DNA from: Microlunatus elymi
GTDB lineage: Bacteria; Actinomycetota; Actinomycetes; Propionibacteriales; Propionibacteriaceae
Assembly (NCBI RefSeq): GCF_007362775.1
Contig: NZ_CP041692.1
Coordinates: 3,286,001 to 3,350,000, forward strand
DNA length: 64,000 bases
Direction: 5' to 3'
Shown here: positions 17,386 to 26,698 of the stretch, one piece after another
How the letters are laid out: every line of letters starts with the position of its first letter
Numbering within the stretch: the first letter of the stretch is position 1
The notes under the pieces: model-generated
The model's input: only the letters and a program-made list of their open reading frames with translations
Database searches by the model: none
What the model was told of the DNA's origin: nothing
Translations under genes and position numbers: made by a program

Positions 17386-19401
17386 ATGGCGATCGATCCG
17401 GCCGGAGGTTTGACGGGAATCGCGTTGAGCGGATTCGGTCAGGGCCACGACACCGAGTGCTGGAAGCGGCTCGGAGCGGTGGAGTTGACCCAGTCCGACA
17501 GCGAGCGCGGACAGGTCCTGGGCACCCGCTTCTCCGTCTGGGCGCCGAACGCCAAGGCGGTCCGGGTGGTCGGCGACTTCAACGCCTGGAGCGGCCATGA
17601 TCATCATCTCGACCGAGTGCCCGGCACCGGTGTCTGGGCGCTGTTCGTAGAGGGTGTGAGCACCGGCGCGTTGTACAAGTTCGAGGTGCTGGGCGCCGAC
17701 GACGTCTGGCGGCTGAAGGCCGATCCGATGGCCCGCTTCTGCGAGGCCGCACCGCACAACGCATCGATCGTCTACAACAGCCAGTACGTCTGGACCGATG
17801 ATCACTGGCTGACTCATCGGGCCGATCAGCCGGCCTACCGGAGCCCGATGTCGATCTACGAGGTCCACCTCGGGTCCTGGCGACGTGGTCTGGGTTACGT
17901 CGAACTGGCGCGTCAGCTGGTCGAGTACGTCAGCTGGCAGGGGTTCACCCACGTCGAGTTCATGCCGCTGGCCGAGCACCCGTACGAGGGTTCCTGGGGT
18001 TATCACGTGACCGGCTACTTCGCTCCGGTCTCCCGTTTCGGTTCACCGGACGAACTGCGTTATCTCGTTGATCAACTGCATGCCGCCGGCATCGGAGTGA
18101 TCATGGACTGGGTGCCGGGCCACTTCGCCACCGACCCGTGGGCGTTGCAGCGCTTCGACGGCACCGCGCTCTACGAGCACGAGGATCCCCGGCTGGGCTG
18201 GCATCCGGACTGGGGTTCCTACATCTTCAACCTGGGCCGCAACGAAGTCCGCAGCTTCCTGTTGTCCAACGCCTACTACTGGTTGGACGAATTCCACCTG
18301 GACGGCCTGCGGGTCGACGGTGTCGCCTCGATGCTCTACCTGGACTACTCCCGCGGCCCGGGCGAGTGGGTGCCGAACATCTACGGCGGCAACGAGAACC
18401 TGGACTCGGTGTCCTTCCTGCAGGCGATGAACTCCGACGTCTACCGGCGCAAGCCCGGAATCGTCACGGTGGCTGAGGAATCCACCTCCTGGCCGGGCGT
18501 CACCCGCAGTGTTGATCATGGCGGACTCGGCTTCGGCTTCAAGTGGAACATGGGCTGGATGAACGACTCGTTGCGTTACTACGGTCGCAATCCGGTGCAC
18601 CGGCAGTATCACCATCACGAGATGACCTTCGCGATGGCGTACGCCTACTCGGAGAATTTCGTGCTGCCGATCAGCCACGACGAAGTCGTGCACGGCAAGG
18701 GATCGATGTACGAGCGCGCGCCGGAGGACGAGTGGCGCAAGTTCGCCACCCTGCGTACCTTCTACGCCTTCATGTGGTCCCATCCGGGCAAGAAGTTGAT
18801 CTTCATGGGCACCGAGTTCGGCCAACGGCGCGAATTCGACGACCAGCGCGGCGTCGACTGGTACGACTCCGAGCAGTGGGGGCATCGCGGTGTCCAGTTG
18901 TTGATCAAGGACCTGAACCGGGTCTACCGTGCCCATCCGGCGCTGTGGAAGCACGATCATGATTCGTCCGGCTTCCGCTGGATCGACGCCGACGATCACG
19001 GCGGCAACACGTTCTCCTTCCTGCGCATGGATCCCGGCGACGACGGCGCCGGACAGGTGGTGGCCGCGGTGATCAACTTCTCGCCCGACCCGCGCTACGA
19101 CCTGCGGATCGGGCTTCCGGCGGAGGGCCGGTGGACGGAGATCCTGAACACCGACGCGGAGCTCTACGACGGCACCGGGCAATTCGGCAACCTCGGCCAG
19201 GTGACCGCCTACCCCACCCCGAGCCACGGCTTCGATCACAGCGCCACCGTCACCGTGCCGCCGTTGGGCGCGGTCTGGTTCCGGTTCGATCCCGAGCACC
19301 CGATCGAGGATCCGGAGCCGATCCTGAACGACATCGCCGGCTCGATCGCCCCGTCCGGCGCCACAGCCGCCGAGCCTGTCGAAGGACCGGAGGAGCACTG
19401 A
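17386..19401 (+). CDS. glgB: 1,4-alpha-glucan branching enzyme GlgB
   Basis: A 671-residue branching enzyme forming alpha-1,6 branches. A CBM48 domain (TRFSVWAPNAKAVRVVGDFN, about residues 45-64) precedes the GH13 barrel. Catalytic residues are Asp311 in GLRVDGVASML, Glu364 in VTVAEESTSWPG and Asp in LPISHDEVVHGKGSM. ATG 17386 is used; AAGGAGAGG is 6-13 bases upstream. It has one N-terminal CBM48 and no second N1 domain, so it is at the short end for actinobacterial GlgB. The last residues (AAEPVEGPEEH) come from a copy of the dispersed hairpin repeat in the opposite orientation. It follows glgE and maltokinase. Confidence 0.96.
   Translation: MAIDPAGGLTGIALSGFGQGHDTECWKRLGAVELTQSDSERGQVLGTRFSVWAPNAKAVRVVGDFNAWSGHDHHLDRVPGTGVWALFVEGVSTGALYKFEVLGADDVWRLKADPMARFCEAAPHNASIVYNSQYVWTDDHWLTHRADQPAYRSPMSIYEVHLGSWRRGLGYVELARQLVEYVSWQGFTHVEFMPLAEHPYEGSWGYHVTGYFAPVSRFGSPDELRYLVDQLHAAGIGVIMDWVPGHFATDPWALQRFDGTALYEHEDPRLGWHPDWGSYIFNLGRNEVRSFLLSNAYYWLDEFHLDGLRVDGVASMLYLDYSRGPGEWVPNIYGGNENLDSVSFLQAMNSDVYRRKPGIVTVAEESTSWPGVTRSVDHGGLGFGFKWNMGWMNDSLRYYGRNPVHRQYHHHEMTFAMAYAYSENFVLPISHDEVVHGKGSMYERAPEDEWRKFATLRTFYAFMWSHPGKKLIFMGTEFGQRREFDDQRGVDWYDSEQWGHRGVQLLIKDLNRVYRAHPALWKHDHDSSGFRWIDADDHGGNTFSFLRMDPGDDGAGQVVAAVINFSPDPRYDLRIGLPAEGRWTEILNTDAELYDGTGQFGNLGQVTAYPTPSHGFDHSATVTVPPLGAVWFRFDPEHPIEDPEPILNDIAGSIAPSGATAAEPVEGPEEH
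19372..19388 (-). repeat. Inverted copy of the hairpin repeat at the 3' end of glgB
   Basis: The sequence GAGCCTGTCGAAGGACC is the complement of GGTCCTTCGACAGGCTC, a variant of the repeat in the 39.7 kb array. It encodes EPVEGP near the GlgB C-terminus, 11 bp before the end of the stop codon. Confidence 0.75.
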
Positions 19402-19405
19402 GCCG

Positions 19406-20197
19406 GTGGCGACGGAATTCAAGATCAATATCGACATCGACGCGCACGGCGTCGGAAGGCTGACCATCGCGGGCGGCGCCGGCGTGGACCGGGAGTCGTT
19501 GACGCAGGCGATCGGGATGGCGGCCGAGGACGCCCTGACCGTCCGCGGTGCGTACCGGATCGAGGCCGACCCGGCCGAAGATGATCATCGGGCCCGGTGG
19601 GCGCTGGTCCGGTCGGGCTTCCGGCTGGAGGGCCGGCGTCGGCAGGCGATCGAGACCGAAGATCATCGGCACGTCGACGAGTTGATCTTCGCCCGGCTCG
19701 CCGCCGACGTGATCGGCGGGCCGGACGGCTTCTCCGCGGTGGCCAATTCGACCATGCCGCGCAAACGGCTGATCGCCCACGTGCTGATGCGCGACGAGCT
19801 CGGCCGCGTGCTGCTCTGCGAGACGACGTTCAAGCGCGACTGGGAATTACCCGGAGGCGTCGTCGAGCCGGGCGAGTCGCCGCGGCTGGGCGCGATCCGT
19901 GAGGTCCGCGAGGAGCTCGGGTTCGATCTCGAGGTCGGAGGTCTGCTGGCAGTCGACTGGATGCCGCCCTACCTCGGCTGGGACGACGCGCTGGAGTTGA
20001 TCTTCGACGGCGGGGTGGTGACCGAGCAGGAGATGGCCGGCTATCGGCTTGATCCGCAGGAGATCAGGGCCGTCCGGCTGATCGATCTCGCCCAGGCCGA
20101 ACCGCACCTGACCCCGTTGTCGTTCCGGCGGCTGACCGCGATCACCGCGCTGGGCAATGGCCGTACCTTGATCATGGAGGACGGCCGCCCGCTCTGA
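19406..20197 (+). CDS. Nudix hydrolase with GNAT-like N-terminal segment
   Basis: A 263-residue protein with a complete Nudix box (GX5EX7REUXEEXGU) in the stretch from GVVEPGESPRLGAIR to EVREELGF, about residues 150-172, predicting Mg2+-dependent hydrolysis of a nucleoside-diphosphate-linked compound. The first 110 residues differ from ordinary Nudix proteins and end in SGFRLEGRRRQ...VDELIFARLAADV, which resembles the C-terminal part of GNAT acetyltransferases. GTG starts four bases after the glgB stop, with AGGAG overlapping the end of glgB, so it is probably co-transcribed with the glgE operon. Substrate unknown; an ADP- or UDP-sugar is possible from context only. Confidence 0.8.
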   Translation: MATEFKINIDIDAHGVGRLTIAGGAGVDRESLTQAIGMAAEDALTVRGAYRIEADPAEDDHRARWALVRSGFRLEGRRRQAIETEDHRHVDELIFARLAADVIGGPDGFSAVANSTMPRKRLIAHVLMRDELGRVLLCETTFKRDWELPGGVVEPGESPRLGAIREVREELGFDLEVGGLLAVDWMPPYLGWDDALELIFDGGVVTEQEMAGYRLDPQEIRAVRLIDLAQAEPHLTPLSFRRLTAITALGNGRTLIMEDGRPL

Positions 20198-20215
20198 GCT
20201 TCGGCGAATCGGACG

Positions 20216-21175
20216 TCAGAACAGGGCAGCCATCAGGTCGCGGCGGGCCTTCTGCACCCGGGGATCGCTGTTGCCGACGGTCTCGAACAGCTCCAGCAAC
20301 CGGACCCGTACGGTGTTGCGATCGTCGCCGGCGGTCTTCTTGATCACCGCGATCAGCCGGGCGAAAGCCTCCTCCACCCGGCCGGTGGCGACCTCGGCAT
20401 CGGCCGCGGCGAGTTGGGTGTCGATCGGTGCGTCCGGAGCCGCGGCGGCGGCGATCAGCGCTTGCGGATCGGCGTCGGCGGTACGCAACAGCAGGCTGGC
20501 CTGAGCCTTGCCGGCCTCGGCCTCGGCGTCCTTCGGATTGGCCTGCAGCAGCTTGTCGAACTCCTCCACCGCGGCGGCGTAGTCACCGCGGGCCAGCGCC
20601 TCGTCGGCGGCCGCGAAGCGCGGATCCGGTTCGTCGCTGTCCGCCTCGGCCAACGCCGCGCGGGAAACCGGCTCGGCCCGGCCGGCGATGCCGTTGGCCA
20701 GCGCTGCCTTCAGCAGCTCGTCGACCAGTTGCTTGAGTTGATCCTTGGGCAGTACGCCCTGGGCCAAGCCGACCGGCTGACCCTGCAGGAGCCCACCGAC
20801 CGCCGGGATGCCCTGCACACCGAACGCCTGGGCCAGCGCCTGCGCCAGCTGCGGTGCGGAGTCCATGTCCACCCGGGCGACGGAGAATTTCCCGCCGCTC
20901 TCGGAGGCCAGCTCGTCCAGCGAGGCCGCCATCTGCTGCTCCGCCGGCACCCGCGAGATCGAGGTCAGCTCGACGATGATCGGATACTGCAGCGACTTGC
21001 GTGCCTCGGCCTCGAAGTTCTGCTCGGTCAGCTCGACCAGGTACGAGGCCCCGGCGGCGCCCGCAGGCGCCCCTTGACCCGCGACAGTGCCCGCAGCGGG
21101 CTGGCTCTGCTGCGCCTTGGCGGCGAGATCGGACAGGTCGATGGCACCACGAGGATTGCTCGGCGTCGGACTCAT
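20216..21175 (-). CDS. YbbN-like thioredoxin-fold protein with tetratricopeptide repeats
   Basis: A 319-residue protein. Residues about 50-155 form a thioredoxin fold ([29 protein letters not shown]), but the redox CxxC motif is missing ([10 protein letters not shown] at that place), so it is not an oxidoreductase. The C-terminal half has TPR-like helices ([20 protein letters not shown]). This is the architecture of the YbbN/CnoX co-chaperone family. The ATG at 21175 has AGGATG upstream; an ATG three codons earlier is possible. It is divergent from pgm. Confidence 0.82.
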   Translation of the reverse strand: MSPTPSNPRGAIDLSDLAAKAQQSQPAAGTVAGQGAPAGAAGASYLVELTEQNFEAEARKSLQYPIIVELTSISRVPAEQQMAASLDELASESGGKFSVARVDMDSAPQLAQALAQAFGVQGIPAVGGLLQGQPVGLAQGVLPKDQLKQLVDELLKAALANGIAGRAEPVSRAALAEADSDEPDPRFAAADEALARGDYAAAVEEFDKLLQANPKDAEAEAGKAQASLLLRTADADPQALIAAAAAPDAPIDTQLAAADAEVATGRVEEAFARLIAVIKKTAGDDRNTVRVRLLELFETVGNSDPRVQKARRDLMAALF

Positions 21176-21239
21176 GGGGATCATCCTGCCAAAGCCCGGT
21201 CGGGTGCGGCGAGCCGGTCAGCACGGCAGAATGGCCCGC

Positions 21240-22868
<1,629 letters not shown>

Positions 22869-22889
22869 CCGGCAGGTTCGACGGTCAGC

Positions 22890-23438
22890 TCACTGCTGGG
22901 CCTGCTCGGCCGCCGAGTAGCCGAAGTGCAGGAAGTCGGCCACTGCCATCTCGGTGAAGATCGCCGCGATCACCCGGGTCGCTCTCGGCGCGAAGAGGTA
23001 GCCGGCGGTGAAACCGGTGGCGACCCACTGGCCCAGGCAGAACGGGCAGCTGACCAGCTCCCCGATCGCCTTCTGCAACCCCGTCCCGCGGGCCTCCTCG
23101 GCCAACTCGGCGTCGCCGGACCGGTCGGCGAAGCGGGTGAACGGCGCCCTCATCGGACTGGTCACCGGGTCCTTGGCGATCAGCCGGGTCACCTTGTGGG
23201 TTGCCACCCCGGCCAACACGATGTCGGCCGCCCGCGGCGAGTTCAGCCGGCCGAGACTGCGGGCCAACAGGCCGAGCCCGCCGGCGAACCCGGCATAGGC
23301 GGCCATCACTCCGAGGTATGAGCCCAGCGGGCGATCCGCCGACCCCGAATACTCCGCGGCCACCCGCCGCCACCAACCGCGTCGTCCGGTCAGGGGCGCG
23401 CCGTGCTTGTCGCCGTCCCCGTTCGATGAGCCAGCCAC
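22890..23438 (-). CDS. DUF1360 membrane protein
   Basis: A 182-residue protein with the DUF1360 pattern: a membrane segment SYLGVMAAYAGFAGGLGLLA, then HKVTRLIAKDPVTSPMRAPF, then SCPFCLGQWVATG with a conserved CxxC, and a C-terminal hydrophobic helix. Function is unknown. The GTG at 23438 has a strong GAGGAGG upstream; an ATG at 23465 would encode that site as part of the protein and has only weak signals. It is divergent from the phosphate transporter gene. Confidence 0.75.
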   Translation of the reverse strand: MAGSSNGDGDKHGAPLTGRRGWWRRVAAEYSGSADRPLGSYLGVMAAYAGFAGGLGLLARSLGRLNSPRAADIVLAGVATHKVTRLIAKDPVTSPMRAPFTRFADRSGDAELAEEARGTGLQKAIGELVSCPFCLGQWVATGFTAGYLFAPRATRVIAAIFTEMAVADFLHFGYSAAEQAQQ

Positions 23439-23530
23439 CAGATCCTCCTCGCCGATCGTCCACATCACTGACACCCTGCGCGTACCCAGTCGATGGCGCA
23501 TTCCACGGCAGCCGCGGCCGAACGGCGTGG

Positions 23531-23552
23531 GTGAACGGTGGGTTAACTCCGG
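23531..23552 (+). promoter_or_regulatory. PHO-box-like direct repeat upstream of the PiT transporter
   Basis: Two adjacent 11-bp units, GTGAACGGTGG and GTTAACTCCGG, lie 90 bp upstream of the transporter start. Their arrangement as abutting 11-bp direct repeats starting GT(T/G)nAC resembles actinobacterial PhoP boxes (GTTCACC-type repeats). This is inference from pattern only. Confidence 0.4.
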
Positions 23553-23642
23553 GCCACCGGGACTGAACTTTCTCCCGACACCTTCTGCCCAGGGCCGTTC
23601 TCGGCTCGACAGCGACCGATCGGCTGGCGTTGACTCTGCGCC

Positions 23643-24851
23643 GTGGAAGCACTCTTCATCCTGATCGTGGTGATCGTGGTCGCGTTGGCGTTCGACTTCA
23701 CCAACGGTTTTCACGACACCGGCAACGCGATGGCGACCTCGATCGCCACCGGCGCCTTGAAACCTCGAGTTGCCGTCGGCCTGTCCGCCGTGCTCAACCT
23801 GGTCGGCGCCTTCCTGTCCATCCAGGTCGCGCTGACGGTGACCAACAAGATCATCGACATCCAGGGTGACAGCGGCGCCCCGATCTCTTCCCTGATGGGG
23901 ATTCCGATCCTGACCATCATCCTGGCCGGACTGGTCGGCGGCATCCTGTGGAATCTGGCGACCTGGTTGTTCGGGCTGCCGTCCAGTTCCTCGCACGCAC
24001 TGTTCGGCGGCCTGATGGGCGCGGCGATCGCCGCCCTCGGCTGGGGCGGAGTGAAGTGGGACGGGGTGATCACCTCGATCATCCTGCCGGCACTGTTCGC
24101 GCCGGTGATCGCGGCACTGGTCGCGGCGATCGGCACCCGGCTGGTCTACAAGATCACCCAGAGCCTCGAGCCGGCTGGCCGGGACAAGGGCTTCCGCTGG
24201 GGCCAGATCGGCAGTGCATCGCTGGTCTCGCTGGCCCACGGCACCGGTGACGCGCAGAAGACGATGGGCGTGATCACGCTCGCACTGATTGCGTACGGCA
24301 GTTGGACCAGCACCGACTCGATTCCGTTGTGGGTCAAGATCGCCTGTGCACTGGCGATCGCGACCGGCACCTACATCGGCGGCTGGCGGGTCATCCGTAC
24401 GCTGGGCAAGGGGCTGGTCGAGATCGAGGCTCCGCAGGGCATGGCCGCCGAAACCGCTTCTGCAGCAGCGATCCTGACCTCGTCCCACCTCGGCATGGCG
24501 CTGTCCACCACCCACGTCGCCACCGGCTCCATCCTCGGCACCGGGCTGGGCAAGAAGGGCGCCGAGGTGCGGTGGGGTGTGGCCGGCCGGATGGTGGTGG
24601 CCTGGGTGATCACGCTGCCCGCCGCGGGCCTGGTCGGTGCACTCTGCTGGCTGATCGCCCATGCGCTCGGGCCCAACGTCGGCACGGCGATCGTGCTGGC
24701 CCTGTTGATCGCGGCTGCCTCGTTCATGTTCGTCCGGTCCCGCCGGACCGCAGTCAACCCGGACAACGTGAACTCCGAATGGGAGGGTGGGCTGGCTCCG
24801 GGGGAGAAGGCCGCGCACGCCTTCACCGAGAACCCTGCCAAGGCAGCCTGA
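23643..24851 (+). CDS. pit: Low-affinity inorganic phosphate transporter (PiT family)
   Basis: A 402-residue integral membrane transporter of the PiT family, importing phosphate or metal-phosphate with protons. The two inverted PiT signature repeats are visible: FTNGFHDTGNAMATSIATGA near residue 20 and SLAHGTGDAQKTMGV near residue 200, each within multiple hydrophobic helices. The start is GTG with no clear ribosome-binding site. It is followed by a small membrane protein and two DUF3349 genes on the same strand, likely one transcript, and preceded by a PHO-box-like repeat. Confidence 0.92.
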   Translation: MEALFILIVVIVVALAFDFTNGFHDTGNAMATSIATGALKPRVAVGLSAVLNLVGAFLSIQVALTVTNKIIDIQGDSGAPISSLMGIPILTIILAGLVGGILWNLATWLFGLPSSSSHALFGGLMGAAIAALGWGGVKWDGVITSIILPALFAPVIAALVAAIGTRLVYKITQSLEPAGRDKGFRWGQIGSASLVSLAHGTGDAQKTMGVITLALIAYGSWTSTDSIPLWVKIACALAIATGTYIGGWRVIRTLGKGLVEIEAPQGMAAETASAAAILTSSHLGMALSTTHVATGSILGTGLGKKGAEVRWGVAGRMVVAWVITLPAAGLVGALCWLIAHALGPNVGTAIVLALLIAAASFMFVRSRRTAVNPDNVNSEWEGGLAPGEKAAHAFTENPAKAA

Positions 24852-24865
24852 GAGGCGAGTTGATC

Positions 24866-25129
24866 ATGGAAATTGTCAAGGACACCCTGACCGCGCTCTG
24901 GCAGGTGATCGTGGCCGGAATCATTTTCGGAGCTGGACTTCCCGCGCTGTTCGCGCTCGGACTGAGGGCGCTGAACTCCGGCCGTACGATCAACGCCGAC
25001 GGCACCGTCACCGTTCATCCCGGTACCGGCGGCCGGGCGACCGCGTACGTCATCTTCGGCTTCGTGATTGCGATCGCGCTCTTCGGTATTGTCGTGATCG
25101 TCTTCGGCAAGCAGCTCTTCGCGCACTGA
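24866..25129 (+). CDS. Small two-helix membrane protein downstream of pit
   Basis: An 87-residue protein with two predicted membrane helices (WQVIVAGIIFGAGLPALFAL and YVIFGFVIAIALFGIVVIVF) joined by a short polar loop. I know no functional assignment. It begins 14 bp after the phosphate transporter stop and is preceded by GAGAGGCGAG, so it is probably in the same operon and may be an accessory factor. Confidence 0.7.
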   Translation: MEIVKDTLTALWQVIVAGIIFGAGLPALFALGLRALNSGRTINADGTVTVHPGTGGRATAYVIFGFVIAIALFGIVVIVFGKQLFAH

Positions 25130-25153
25130 CCCCGTCGAATCGGAGGACCGAGT

Positions 25154-25546
25154 ATGGCCAACCACACAACGGAATCCGCGGCGACCGGCTTCTCCGTGAT
25201 CGACCGCGTGCTCGGCTGGCTGACCGACGGTTACCCGGACGGAATCCCGAGCCGCGACCGGTTCGCAGTCATCGCGGTGCTGAAGCGCCGACTGACCGAC
25301 GACCAGATCCTCGAGATCGTCGCCGAGCTGACCGTGCGGGATTCGCCGGCACTGACGGACGGTGAGATCGGCCAGGCCGAGGTGGAGGAGTTGATCACCC
25401 GCGTGCTGCAGGAGCAGCCGTCGGCCGAGGACGTCCACCGGGTGTCCGCACGGCTGGCAGCCGGCGGCTGGCCGTTGGCCGACGAGCTCGAGATCGCCGC
25501 CGGGACGCCCCCGGACGAACCGGGCGAGCACCGGGACCGGCGATGA
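25154..25546 (+). CDS. DUF3349 protein (first of a tandem pair)
   Basis: A 130-residue protein with one DUF3349 domain (VLGWLTDGYPDGIPSRDRFA then LKRRLTDDQILEIVAELT), a helical fold known from mycobacteria without assigned function. It overlaps the next DUF3349 gene by four bases (ATGA), so the two are translationally coupled. The C-terminal tail beyond the domain is acidic and variable. Confidence 0.8.
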   Translation: MANHTTESAATGFSVIDRVLGWLTDGYPDGIPSRDRFAVIAVLKRRLTDDQILEIVAELTVRDSPALTDGEIGQAEVEELITRVLQEQPSAEDVHRVSARLAAGGWPLADELEIAAGTPPDEPGEHRDRR

Positions 25547-25839
25547 CCCCGACCTTCCTGGCGGCGATCATCAGTTGGCTCCGGGCCGGCTATCCCGAAG
25601 GCGTTCCGGAGCAGGATTACGTGCCGCTGCTCGCGTTGCTGCGCCGTCGTCTCTCCCCCGACGAGGTCAAGCGGGTGGCCGAGAAGATCATGCGCACCGA
25701 CGAGCAAGCCGACGACATCGACATCGCCGTCCGGATCACCAAGATCACCAACGAACTGCCCAGTGAGGCCGATGTCGCCCGGGTGCGCGCCCGGCTAGCA
25801 GCTGCCGGTTGGCCGTTGGCCGATCCCCACCGGAACTGA
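25543..25839 (+). CDS. DUF3349 protein (second of a tandem pair)
   Basis: A 98-residue paralogue of the preceding protein, consisting of just the DUF3349 domain (ISWLRAGYPEGVPEQDYVPL, LLRRRLSPDEVKRVAEKIM). Both proteins end in the same motif, ARLAAxGWPLAD, confirming a local duplication. It converges on the NAD(P)-binding protein gene with only three bases between the stops. Confidence 0.82.
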   Translation: MTPTFLAAIISWLRAGYPEGVPEQDYVPLLALLRRRLSPDEVKRVAEKIMRTDEQADDIDIAVRITKITNELPSEADVARVRARLAAAGWPLADPHRN

Positions 25840-25842
25840 AGG

Positions 25843-26592
25843 TCAGCCTGCTTCAGCGGCCAGCCACGCGTCGAACGTGGTCGGCGCGAGTTCGGCGTCG
25901 GCCGGCGCCAGCAAGTCGTCCCGGGCCAGCGACGGGCTGAAGATCCCGCCCCGCCATCCACCGACCACCTCGACCTCCTGACCACGGGCCGCCAGGGTGC
26001 GCTGGGCCATCGACACCATCTCCTCCGGACGTGGTCCGGCGATCGCGCGATGTCGGCGTTGCGGGCCCTCGACCGCGATCCTGGCCAGAACGGCTGCCAC
26101 GTCGGCGGGAGCGATCGGCTGCAGCGTCAGCGGCGGCACTTCCGCCACACCGTCACGGATGGTGGCGCCGGCGATCATCGCGGGAAAGTCGTGGAACTGA
26201 GTGGCCGGGACGATGCTGTACGGGACCGGCCCCTGCTCGATCGCCGACTCCTGAGCCCTTTTGCCTGCGTAGTGTGCGTTCTCGGGCACCTTCTCCATGC
26301 TGGCGATCGACAGCAGCACGTGATGCCCGACACCGGCGGCCTGCTCTGCCTGCAACAGATTGCGCGTGGTCGAGCCGAAGAAGTCGATCATGGCTTGCTC
26401 GGTCCCGGGCCGCGTGTTGAGGGTGTCGATCACCGCATCCACACCGGCCAGCGCCCGCCCCAGGCCGTCGCCGCTGGTGACGTCAACTCCTTGACGCCGA
26501 CTGATCGGCACGACCTGATGTCCCTGCTGCTCCAGCACCTCCTGGGTCAGCCGACCGATGCGTCCGGTGGCTCCCGCAATCGCAATCCTCAT
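25843..26592 (-). CDS. NAD(P)-binding NmrA-like reductase
   Basis: A 249-residue atypical short-chain dehydrogenase with the Rossmann motif at the N-terminus (RIAIAGATGRIGR) and the NmrA/SDR_a5 pattern (LLQAEQAAGVGHHVLLSIAS, then HYAGKRAQESAI with the YxxxK-like pair displaced, and PATQFHDFPAMI). These proteins act as NAD(P)H-dependent reductases or redox sensors. Substrate unknown. The ATG has GGAGAT upstream. Confidence 0.8.
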   Translation of the reverse strand: MRIAIAGATGRIGRLTQEVLEQQGHQVVPISRRQGVDVTSGDGLGRALAGVDAVIDTLNTRPGTEQAMIDFFGSTTRNLLQAEQAAGVGHHVLLSIASMEKVPENAHYAGKRAQESAIEQGPVPYSIVPATQFHDFPAMIAGATIRDGVAEVPPLTLQPIAPADVAAVLARIAVEGPQRRHRAIAGPRPEEMVSMAQRTLAARGQEVEVVGGWRGGIFSPSLARDDLLAPADAELAPTTFDAWLAAEAG

Positions 26593-26698
26593 GGGGATCT
26601 CCTGTCCTCGAGATGATCAGAAGCGCCCGCCCAGGCTGATCTTGCCACCCGGCCGATCGATCGTTTGGGCTCGGGTCGGATGACGAGACGGTCAGGGT

